Shown here: positions 53,401 through 64,000 of the stretch, one piece after another | Position numbering within the stretch: position 1 is the stretch's first letter | Layout: every line of letters begins with the position of its first letter | Source of the DNA: Spirodela intermedia | Lineage: Eukaryota; Streptophyta; Magnoliopsida; Alismatales; Araceae | Assembly (NCBI GenBank): GCA_902729315.2 | Contig: LR746281.1 | Location: 2,788,501-2,852,500, forward strand | DNA: 64,000 nt | Direction of reading: 5' to 3' | Program-made: the position numbers and the translations under genes | The notes under the pieces: model-generated | Told to the model about the DNA's origin: nothing | What the model saw: the letters and a program-made list of their open reading frames with translations, nothing else | The model's database searches: none

Positions 53401-56400
53401 CTACAATTCCTAATGGATAAAAATCTGCTCACATTTCAGTTGGTTGCTGTAGCCTCTCGTCATTAACTTTGATTTACAATATTTTCTGAAATGTGGTCCA
53501 ATCCTCTTGACCAAATGTTTTTGGTTTCTGTTATAAGATGAGTGGATATTATGGATTGACATAGTCCAATACGATCGCTAGAATTGGTTTTATGTTTGCA
53601 TGGCCGTGAATGAATATTTGGTAGTCAGTGATTTCTAGAAAATAGCAAATGAAATTTTTAAATAAACATACGGGCTAAAGAACATGAGGGCCCATTTTCT
53701 TGAAAATGCAGTGCTGGATTTTCTAGGACTAACTTTGGTACTTTGACTTTGGTATTTCTTGCAGATGCGTCTCTCTTGCATAATTTGGTTTTCTTATGGT
53801 GTAGAAGTACCGCCATATCTTTGTTGTTCATGCATATGCCATTTCTCTTTTAATTCTTTACTTTTTCTTTTATGAGGCCATTGTTCTGATGCTGTGAACT
53901 TCAGGTTTTAGCCCTTTGTTGATGGACCATAAGTTGATCAAGCGAAGGGAATAAATGGGAAGTGTTAAATGCTTTTTGGGAGCTGTTGTGTAGAAGCATG
54001 AGATAGAAATCGCAAAGATGATTTAGGCCAATCCCTTTTGAAGGAATTATTGGGTATCCACATGTTCGACTTTTAACTCAGTTACAAGGGGCAGAAGCAT
54101 ATGAGCTGAAAAATGAGACAATGACGGAGCAATGAGCTAGAGATTCAGGGTAAAGAGGGTAGTTGATAGTGACGTACAGGAGTGGATGTTGGTGGCTGTT
54201 GATTTGTGCTAAAACAGGAGCTATCTTTGGGAGGAGATTACAAGCATAGTTTTTATTGTCCCCTAGTTGGGTAAAATAAGTAGTTGGGATAATGAGGGTG
54301 ACGAAGTGAGGAACACTGAATGCTATTTTACAATGACACGATATTGTATTCAGGATATGTTTAATATATTTCATTATAAGCGCTGAGCAAGGGTTTATGG
54401 TGCTTTTCATTCCATTGGATTCAGTTTGTCACTCAGATAAATAATCTGTTTGTCATGTATTATCTAGTTGATTCATACATCTATATATTTTTCATGCTGT
54501 CTTCAGTGATGCAGTAAAATGTTTATAAGTTGATGTTAATGATTCCTTACATGTTTGTCCTTTTGGATAAGTTTTCCATCTACACTTCTTTTTTTCATCT
54601 CTGCTTCTTATTTTGCATCATAATCTTCTGTTTCTGAGATATTAGAAAAAAAAATAGTATTCTTGATTTGAAGTTTCACAGTTTCTTCTTTGGAGGCTTT
54701 TCCAGCATTCCATTTTTATCTCTTGTATTTTCCAATGTAGCTTGAAGGCCTTTTATTAGATCTATAACCAAAAAAGGCAATGCATATTTTCCTTTTTGTC
54801 CATACTTCCTCTAACTAAATTTGATTTGCAGAATTGCTATTGGATTACACTTCTGTTCGTATAAAGTTAACTGTTTTCTATACTTTTTTGAAGGGATAAA
54901 TGTGATTAACAACATGAAATGCATATAGTTTAAATAGAATATTATATACCATTGATTTTACATTTCATTTTTTAACATCTTAAATAGTTGGATTGATTAT
55001 TACAAGTTTTCTTTTGGTTAACATGTGGAACCTTAATTTATGTCCTTTCAGGTGTCAGTTTTACTGCAGGGAATTCAGATGTTCTTTCTGTTATATTTCA
55101 TTTTTCTCGACTGGAAGTACATCCTACAGTTAGATTTGAGGCTCTCCAGGTAACTCTTTCGCATAGCTAGTGATTTATTATTTTGAAAAAAAAAAGACAA
55201 GTTCTGGGTTGGGATTCTAATCTATGTAATGTATTAAAAGCTAGGATTCAAGTGTACATTTATGAAACCAGAGTTGTACTGTACATTAAGTACTGGTTCG
55301 TATGTTACAACACAACACCAAGAAAGGAGTTATTTTAGACATAAGTGCTCCAGGACATCATAAGACTGTGCTATTTGGCGCTTGTTAGGATGCTACAATA
55401 CATCACCAAGCGAGGAGCTATGTAACAAGAAAATACTTAAAGAGGTGAGATTCACCCTGAAAACATAATTGTGTATGAAGAAAAAAGCCTTTTTGGAATT
55501 CTACATACAATTGGAGTGAAACAACCTGGAAACAAAACTTTCAGAGGTGAGAACATTTGTTATCTAGAGAAAATCTCTAGAATCAAATTGTTGGCATCAA
55601 TATTGGATTATTGCTGCAGATCTAAAAGGTTTCACTTGCCTCCGGTCAATTGATGGTGAATCCTGATCATTTTTCTTGTTTTCATGCCTGAAAGATCCAC
55701 TGATAGGTGAAAAGGTCACTAAAAAATTTAAACTCTTCTTTGTGATACTAAAAGAAAGCTTATGAAAAAATGGGACTGTGGTCAGGATTCAAAAGAACAA
55801 TGGTTACCAGCTTTATCAATTCTTCTTAGCCATTTCTATCTTCTTTGATACGTTGTTATTAATTTGGTTCAAAAGTGATTGGTGTTTAATCTCAGCCTGC
55901 GGTTCAACTCTTTGCTATCAAAATAACCTGTGAAATCTCTGCGCCAAATTAGATGACTTTTCTTGGATTAAAATAATTAACGCTTCATCTTCTTAATTGT
56001 TGGACTAACCTGATTCTGATTTGTAGGCTCTTAAAGCATTGGTACACAACTATCCAAATGTAGCAACTGTCTGTTGGGAGGATCTCTCTGCTTATGTTCA
56101 TCTGATGTTACAAAGTTCTCTTCCTGAAGAATCAAAATGCAGAGTCTCAGAAAAATTTTCAGTAGATGTGGGAAATGCTGTAGGATTGGCTAATGAAAGA
56201 AGTGTCATGGCGGCTATTAAGGTGAATTCATTTCTGCTATTAACAGTAGATGTACCACCCATAGAATTTACTTGACATGGGTTTAATACATAATGGAGCT
56301 ATTTTCTTGAAAAATTTCCAGTTGTTTTAATACTGTGAACTAGCAAACCACCTTCTCCCTCAGGTTTCGGAAACTCATAACATGTGCTTATTACCTTGCG

Positions 56401-59400
56401 TTCTAATTTCACATGCATGATTTTCAAGGAAAAACTTGGCATAGAGGTGTCCTGGACAACTAAGGTGTCTGGGCTAACTAGGCTATCTGCCATTCGTGTT
56501 TATGTGAGTGAGCATTTGCTTTGTGAACATGAACATTTGTGATGAGTGAAAATAAGCGTTCATGTCCACACAGAAGCATTGCGTATGAATGTGGATGTGA
56601 AAACTTGTGGACACGCAAATGTGGTCACGAATATAAATATTATATTTTATATCACCTATTTATGTAATCCTTTTTAAATATTTTTGCTAGGTTATTGTAT
56701 TATTATGTATTTCAATTATATTACATGAAAGTACGTGTACATATTCGCTCTATTTTTTGTCTATTTGTTGGAGGTATAGATGCTGATTTTAAACTTCATT
56801 TTAAACTCCTTATCTAGATGTCACCTAGCGCCTTTCCTTTTTGCCCAGCCAATAATGTAGGGGATTGCAATCTTCGTCGTCTCAAAAAAAACTTTCATTG
56901 TATGTACATGTGCTTGTTGAATGAGATATGAATAATTTTCAGCGTCTTGGTATCCTCGTCGCTCAACCAATTTGTCAGTCTTGGGCACGCTCAAGGGGTT
57001 ATTTTGTCGTTCAAATCGGGGTTTGCTGCTGTGGTGTCTTCAACTTTCTTTGATTTGTTTGCTTTTGGTTCCAAGATACTTGCAAATTTTAAATTTCTCA
57101 GTTAAAACGAGTTGACTAATTCTCTCTGTCGACGCCTTGGACTAATTTCTGTACATTTCTAAACGTCGGACTATCCTATCAGAATTACCCTTCACTATGT
57201 TCAGGGGAATGTTGAATTTGGGACACCAAGATGTTGGCAGCATTCTGTTTTTGTTTAGCACTTTACCGTTGGACATTGGCTTCCATCAAAATTCTAACAT
57301 GAGGTCACTTCCTGGAACAACATTTTGAAGTTGATGTCCCTGGAAAAACATAACAGACGAATGGAACTGATGAAAATGACCCTAGAACAAGGGATTCTGT
57401 GGGGAATGATATGAAAAATTCTTTGTTGTTGCAGTCCTTTCCCTGTTGAACTTGACTAGTGGATAGTTCTAGATAAGTATTAGGAATATTTATCTTTATA
57501 CAGCTGATTCTCTGGTATCATACGTCAGCAGACAGAGAAGCAGGTAATGCAAGTGAACAAAAACTGTTGGTAACATCAATGTTGTCTCTTTTTTGAGAAC
57601 CCAGACACTATGGCCTGTAAACATAACTAAGTAATTTTTATTCGACATAAGCAAATTTATTCATTTATTTTTTGGCTAATTTAGGTTATCAGCTCACTGT
57701 TTAGAGATGTTTGGCACAACTAAAATTCCTTTGAATTTCAGTTGGGGAGGATAAGCTTGATATCAGTGAGAAGTAGGCCCCATCACAAAATATCAATATA
57801 GGATGAAGTCTTAAATACAGTATGAAGCTATTCTTCTTGCAACTCTTTGCAAAAAGGATATAAGCCTTATATGTATTCTCTTATACAGCATTAAGTACAT
57901 AAAAGAGATGGTTAATGTTCAATTTATGATCACCTTTTTTGGGGAAATTTTTGTATGATATAACCATCCGCTGACCTCAGAAACCATACACAAACTGAGC
58001 ATAGAAATGTTGACTGTACAATTTTACTGGCTTAACAAGGGAACTCGAAAATTAAGATGTTACTGAGAAATCTATTTCAAGCTTGTGGTTTATGGAGGTT
58101 ACTCCACACCAGTTAATGGAATAGGAAACATCATTTATCATGCCTCAGATAGGGAATCTCCAAAGAAAATATGGAAAACAAGGCTAGGGTGTGATTAGAA
58201 CAAAAAAATCAAATGTAGGTCTAGAAAAGAGGAACAAGTTGAATTTCACGAAGGCAGAATTCCACGTAAGCTTCTCTCTGCTTCTGTTTCCATCTCAGCA
58301 AGAACTGTTTGGTCTTGGATTGGGCATACACGATCTGATTGACTGCATCAATGAGATTATCCCAATCCAAGATAAAACAGCAAAAGTCAATGCTTCTACA
58401 ACCTTATGAAGTAAATTTTTGGGGAAAATGATTCATACACTTCTGTATTCCTGAAATGTTTACTGTCAATGTCTGTGTCCTGAAGCTGGGTGAGATGGTT
58501 TTCTGACCTTGTTAGATCGAGTCTGAAAAACCATCATATCCTCAGTGATGTCCTGATTGTCACAGCCAAAAGGCATAAGGACTTTACCTGTAATGTCCTT
58601 GATCCTTATGGTCATCATCTTTTCTGTTTCCCCCCAACCTCATTTCAAGGAGAAGGGCATGACTAGGGAAGATGGGCAGATCCATTTTGGTTTTTAACGT
58701 TTCTTTGCTGGAACCCTACTTTGCGTTTCCAACCCTGTGTAAATATGATGAGTTTCTATCTTTTTCCTTTGTTTAAGCCTTCTGGATAGCATAGTTCCAG
58801 TGAATCGCCTTTGTTTACTGATGCTCTTATTTCATGCTACCAATAAATGATGATCAATATTTCATATTTTTACTAGAAAGAGATGGTTTTATGGCTCATA
58901 TTTCAGTTTGTCTTGTTCAGGTTCTGGATGAGGGGCTTCGTGCAACATCTGGATTTCAAGGAACCGATGACCTTTTGGAGTGTAGATTATTGGATATCCA
59001 ACTTCTATCTGACAACAGAAGAGCAAAAAGGGTTTCGTCAGCGCCATCATATGAATCAAGTATGTTTGGGATTTTAAAAAATGGCCCTTCAGGGAATCCA
59101 TCTGGAGCCAAGCAGTGGCATGAGGTGATTGAGAAGCATCTTCCTCTGGTTCTGTCACATGGTTCCCCAATGGTGGGTGTATTTCTTTCTCATCTCTTTT
59201 ATTGTGTGAAATATCCCTATTACATCCATTGTCATCTGCATATTGACTTTCTACTTGAATAGCTGCTTTTCCTTGTTGAATGCATGTATCAGAATAACCA
59301 TCCATTTGCCCTGATTCTTGATTATTTCATTTCCTTTTTAATATTAAAATTTTACTATGTTCCGTGTAAGAGTGTCAAAACCAGCATTTTTTTGTTTTTG

Positions 59401-62400
59401 GGATGTTTTCTATGGTAATCATTTTGACTGATAGTTTGATCATTTCCTCTTCTTTAATTCTATCTTTCTATATATTAGTATAAAGTGATGTATAAGTTTC
59501 TTCTTTAGATTACATGGAGTGCATATTTTTATGTCCCTTATTTTCTTTTCTTATTTAAGAACCATGTAGTACCAGCTACTGTCAGAGGATAATTTAGTAT
59601 CAATAAATAACTGTCCTTAAAGAAGACAGTTATGCCTTTTCATTCAAGTTTTTCTTTGACTCATGCTGTCATTTAAGGAATTGGGGATGATGCTCAAATC
59701 TTGTTGATCATTTATTTATTTTTATTTTTAATGTTTTCTGGTGAATGATGTGAGACACCTTTTTGTTAGATAAATACAAAATTCATTCTGTTCTTTCTGC
59801 CTGTACTTTTGTACCTTACAAGATAATAATCATTTCTTCTGCAAATTTAGCTTGGATATCCTTTTTTATTCTCTTGTCAATAGACAGCGTTTTTCCTTGA
59901 AATGTGTTTTTCACATCCTTGAGGACGAATGCACAAGACTGGTGTTCACAATAATTCTCGATGTAGTTATTTTAAATTGCTTCATTCCTTCTTTTTTCAG
60001 ATCAGAGCAGCTGGGATTACTTGTTTTGCAGGAATGACTTCTTCTGTCTTCTTCTCCCTTGAGAATGATAAGCAAAGATTCATTGTTTATTCTCTTGTAA
60101 GTTTAGATAATGGCTTCGGTCTATTGCCATTTGACTTTTTACTATGAATAAAACTCACCTTGTAATCGTATTGTTTTATGTAAAACCCTGCAGATTTTCT
60201 CAGCTTTCAATGACGAAGTACCATCTGTTAGGTCAGCTGCTTGCCGAGGCATTGGTGTGGTTGCATGTTTCCCACAGATCTTCAGCAGGTTCTTTGACAT
60301 CCTCCCTTGGTTTCTATGATATTTATGACTTAAGCATTTGATAAAATTACGATCATAAAGCTTTTCATTTGCAGCCCAAAACTCCTGGATGACATTTTCC
60401 ATGCAGTTGAATTTAACACACATCATCCACAAATTTCGGTATGTGCAGTAAATTTTTTATTTATTCAAATGGTTCCTGTTGTGTGATGGGTCATCAGCTT
60501 GATGATCTTCTTAAGATGTCCAAGGGCATTAGTAAAATTGGTTTTTTATTTAGGTTCGAATAACATCCTCCTGGGCCTTAGCAAATATCTGTGATTCGCT
60601 TCGCCATAGAGCAACTGATCTGCATTCAGACACTTTTTCAGGTTGCTTTCCAATCCACATTCGATGTCACACTTATTTGTAGTCTCTAAGTTTGACATTC
60701 TCTGTATTTGAAGTCAGGTCATGTTGCTTCTTCGGAGATTATTGCACTTTTATTTGAAACTGCTTTGCGGCTGAGTAAGGATGGTGATAAGGTAATTAGA
60801 AGAAAGTTCTATGTCGTTTTCTTTTGGTCTCTATTTTTCCCAGAAATCAGTGTAACATAAATGAGTGATTTTCTGATTTGCATGCTATTTGTATCTGGTG
60901 ACTTGGGTTAATTCATTTTTCATAATTGGACATCTTTTTCCTTGAATGGTACAATGAACTCCATGATTTGATTCTTTTTTTTGGAGCTCTGAACTCACAT
61001 TTCCATTTTCAAATGGAGAAGACACGCTAATCCTTGAAACAATTTGAAGAAAGCAGAGAAGCCTGATGGTACCCTTAAGATGATGTGGTAACATTTTGAC
61101 TTGGGATCACAGTTGATGGACTCTTCACTTTCAAAGGGGGGAAGCACTAGTCATATATATGTTCGCTTATACAACTTCATTAATTTAATGATTTCTTTCT
61201 CATCTCTTGACATTTTGGTGTTTAATTTTCTTTTTAATAGCACTTGTTGTTTCAGTAGAAAATAGATGATTTTTTCTTCTGATTTTATCCGCATTATTCG
61301 GCTATCCAACTAAAACTAATTGGGAATGAGTGGAGGCGGCAAATCTTTTGCTTTCACCATGGGAGTATTCTTAGACTTCTCTTCATGTAAGCCCACTTTT
61401 TGCTTTTTTGATGTGTACAACATAAATGAAGTATGAGGTGCCATGAAGCATCCGTTGCCTCGGATGCCAATCAGGTTAAATGTGCCTTTTTCTCCTAATC
61501 TGCATATTTCAACCCTGCTCGTCGTTCTTTTTCTTTATTTGTATAACCAATGAAACATTTGTATTTTAAGTGCTTCTTTTTTTTGGCTCCATGCAGATCA
61601 AATCAAATGCTATCAGGGCACTTGGGAATCTTTCAAGATTTGCCAATTGCACAGAGAATTCTACTGAAGCGTCGATGGAGTCTACAGGTACAGATGTTGC
61701 AATGGCTTCAATCGTCTGAAATTGGTTCATAATTTCCATAGCTGAAGTAAATGATGCATAATTCAGGCAACAATATCAAAGGTGCTTCCATTGATACTCG
61801 CCATTGGCTCGAGAGAATGGTACAAGCATTTGTCTCATGTGTAACTACGGGAAATGTAAAGGTATGTAAAGTTGTTGCAATTTAATCTCCAATATCGATA
61901 TTAGTGAACACCAATGGTAGTTTTAAGATCCTTCATTCAAATTTAATCTTTGATGTGTTTGCGGACTGTTGTTCATTTGATACTACTCTCTATCATGCAT
62001 TTCACATAAATCTTTAATTATTTATCTGTCTGGATTATGGTTGTATGGGAAGTAGAAGAAATGAAGCTTTTGTTTTGTAAATTTTATCTCCAGATTTATC
62101 AAATTGAGTCATCATTTTTTTCCAACATTGTCAACTCTTGTATTTGTGAACAGGTGCAATGGAATGTCTGTCATGCTCTTGGAAATTTATTCTTGAATAA
62201 GACTCTGAAGCTACAAGATGTGCCTTGGTGAGTTATAGTTTTGTTTTGTGCGTTTCAACATTCAAAATTTGAAAATGACGTAGTCAATGAAGGTCACATT
62301 TGATTTCTGTTAGATTTTGTGCTTTGTTCAGGTTACAGTTTTTTTTCATTTGAAAAAGGGTTGGCTGGTAAACATAGTAGTATTCTAAGAAGTAATAGTT

Positions 62401-63034
62401 TGACAATGGAACTTATATTGCGAACCATTGCAGGGATGCAATTCCAATTTTTATGTTATATTATATGTACCTATATTATAGAAAATTAAAATGACTCCTC
62501 GTGTCTTTTGCTTATCATGACGTATCTACTTGTGCTTGCAAATGTACCCCCCAAACTCCACCAATCTAGCACACGCCATAGAAGTTAGGCAAGAAACTTG
62601 ACAAAATTACTACGTAAAAGTAAACATATTATGTATTGTGGGAAATGTTTAATAGAAAAAGAAATTGCCTATATTGGACTGGTCTAGATCGTCCAGAACG
62701 TGCTGTTCTTGTTGCACATTATGATACTGAGGTATAAGTACATTCTCATGTTTATGTAAGGCTGTGAATTAAATATATTGTACGGAGACTAAAGAAGCTG
62801 CATGTTGTTTGTGAATGCTTCTGAACTTTTCTTCGCATAATCAGTCTTTCATATTTTTCCAATGAGCCATCTACAGACTAAAATGAATATATCTCAGATT
62901 ATCTTTTATCTCAATGTATTTTGTCAGGGCTCCTTCTGTTTACAGTATCCTTCTGTTGCTTCTACGTGACTCGACCAATTTCAAAATCAGAATACATGCT
63001 GCTGTTGCATTGGCTGTGCCAGAATCGAGAGCTG
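44484..63034 (+). CDS. HEATR6-like HEAT/armadillo repeat protein (DUF4042), 3' end outside window
   Basis: Exons: 44484-44681, 44778-44870, 45444-45619, 45730-45997, 46083-46150, 46242-46311, 46404-46757, 47929-48008, 48106-48157, 48476-48629, 51741-51828, 53090-53192, 53267-53354, 55052-55149, 56027-56221, 58921-59172, 60001-60096, 60194-60288, 60375-60438, 60554-60641, 60718-60791, 61597-61687, 61767-61861, 62154-62227, 62928-63034. All are GT-AG with matching phase, giving 1040 residues so far; the last junction leaves one base of a codon. Residues 345-352 read YVPPHLRK. The block that follows (TRIAALVCIQDLCRADPK, KYQDTLMACLLFDPVLK, TRITSASALSTIL) is typical of the HEATR6 domain of unknown function. 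HEAT-type helices fill the rest (VRSAACRGIGVVACFP, IKSNAIRALGNLSRFANC). From memory it resembles Arabidopsis At4g38120 and animal HEATR6. It is probably a scaffold; its cellular role is not known. Intron 10 (48630-51740) carries a foreign gene fragment. Confidence 0.9.
48630..51740. other. large intron 10 of the HEATR6-like gene
   Basis: This 3.1-kb intron is the largest of the gene and holds the gene fragment at 50513-50888. The stretch 49250-50500 is less T-rich than the neighbouring introns and may be part of the same insertion, but I found no terminal repeats or transposase. Confidence 0.4.
50513..50888 (+). pseudogene. two-exon gene fragment inside HEATR6-like intron 10, unrecognised
   Basis: A coding-like stretch to 50685 (including SDDPSVLLIEHISKFLYQL and EEISSWIVDYESSHKLR) ends at a donor GTACGT. 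A 79-base intron ending TTCCAGCAG leads to a second stretch, 50765-50888 (including SNNNGGVMLGLALYIGG and RPEDSDDDIAVDK), ending at another donor-like AAG/GTACAT. The phases match (2 then 0). One in-frame stop, TGA at 50847-50849, breaks the second stretch. A further out-of-frame piece near 50910-50937 reads HFELPDDEIQ. The surrounding HEATR6-like exons join perfectly without it. Keeping an intron points to DNA-level capture or duplication, not retroposition. I do not recognise the source protein. Confidence 0.5.
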
Positions 63035-64000
63035 GTTAGAAGTTTTGCATATATTTCTCTTTCTCATCTTATTCGGCTGTGGAAGTTAAATTGAGATTTC
63101 CTCAAGTATTTATTTTGGGTCCAGTAATAAGATATAGTGTGGCAGGATCTGTTGGTATGCGTGCTGCTTTTTCCGTCTATTACTTTTGTTCATGCGTTAA
63201 GTTATTGGTTATGTAACCAGAGGCTTACAGACAGATTCATATGCCTTTCGAGAAGCAGTTTCTAGTCCTGCAGATAGTTTAGCTTATTGTCTGTCGCTAA
63301 TGTGGGGACCTGAAGCCCAAGGAGATTTTATTTATTGGTGTCAGCAGAATAGTCTGTGACTTCTGGTGCACTTCATGGGGGTTTTGCCCTCAGGTTTCAT
63401 GTTATGCCAATTTGAACTTTCTCGACTTGTTCAACTGCGGCTTGACAATGCACTTGCAGTTTTTGGTCAAATGTACTCTGTAGATGGTGGAATGCATAAA
63501 GTTGAATATAATAAAATAGGAAGTTGAGAGATTTCTTTGAAATTGTTCATTTGGTCTCCACACTTCTGTTTTTACCCATATCCTGTGGTGAGTTGTCCAC
63601 TTTATTCCTTCAAGTTTTGATTTGTCCACCCTCTATAAGGTCCTGATTTATGTATAGATTCTTTAGAATGTTTCTCTATTCTAGAGGGTACAATGGAAAC
63701 GCTACCAGGAAATACTCTATATCCAGTCCTCTTCATGTAATGGTAACCAATTCAGGTCTCCACTGAACTGTATACAGCTACCTTTTCTTCACTACCTTTA
63801 TGAGTGCCTGGGAAACCTTATTTCTACTACGTTTTCAGCATTTTTTGGTGGATTCCCTGTACCTCGTCATGTAGCGTCCTGAAAGTAGGTACATGTTGGT
63901 AGTCATTTTGGGCAAATAACCTCTGTAGATTTTTCAGTGAAATGCATTTAATTCTTATCAATTGATTTTCGTCTACATCAAAATAAAAGCAAGATAAACT
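63035..64000. other. intron of the HEATR6-like gene (continues beyond the window)
   Basis: After the donor at 63035 no exon with the required phase and HEATR6-like sequence is seen up to the window end. The remaining C-terminal exons should lie downstream. Confidence 0.5.

Noticed and set aside
53355-55051. ORFs within large HEATR6-like introns (for example 54078-54410 on the minus strand)
   Set aside because: No domain, no splice consistency and AT-rich composition like the rest of the intron.

Overview
The window is nuclear DNA of a flowering plant. It has spliced genes with GT-AG introns, two plant-type actin genes with leader introns, a P-class PPR gene and an ATL-type RING gene. Some genes are very GC-rich at third codon positions (PPR, Kazal, ATL, the 3' half of actin 1). 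Others are AT-rich, many-exon genes (TFIIIC90-like and HEATR6-like). This mixture suggests a monocot, but I cannot name the species.

Layout. 1-508: probable 5' end of a minus-strand gene that leaves the window. 520-10500: an AT-rich, gene-poor stretch with decayed Ty3/gypsy fragments in opposite orientations (about 2980-5830). 10780-13483: actin gene 1 (+). 13484-15960: tandem repeat clusters. 16063-18459: intronless PPR gene (+). 19819-20217: Kazal-type inhibitor-like gene (-), convergent with the PPR gene. 21007-21592: a tandem repeat. 21607-37137: a WD40/TFIIIC90-like gene (-), for which I reconstructed 15 coding exons with consistent phases (841 aa). 39129-41959: actin gene 2 (+). 42529-43047: ATL-type RING-H2 gene (-), convergent with actin 2. 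44484-end: HEATR6-like gene (+), 25 coding exons (1040 residues), 3' end outside the window.

The genes do not form a pathway. They are a cytoskeletal protein pair, a predicted organelle RNA-binding protein, a secreted protease-inhibitor-like protein, a Pol III transcription-factor-like protein, a membrane E3 ligase and an armadillo/HEAT scaffold. The two actins are paralogues about 27 kb apart with the same intron positions. All 16 amino-acid differences between them lie in residues 1-241. The PPR-Kazal neighbour pair resembles, from memory, the Arabidopsis pair At4g01570/At4g01575.

No clearly new biological system was found. The features most worth a second look are an exon-like, phase-consistent but stop-interrupted gene fragment inside a HEATR6-like intron, the actin pair's divergence pattern, the oppositely oriented gypsy halves, and a 10-residue insertion in the ATL RING finger.
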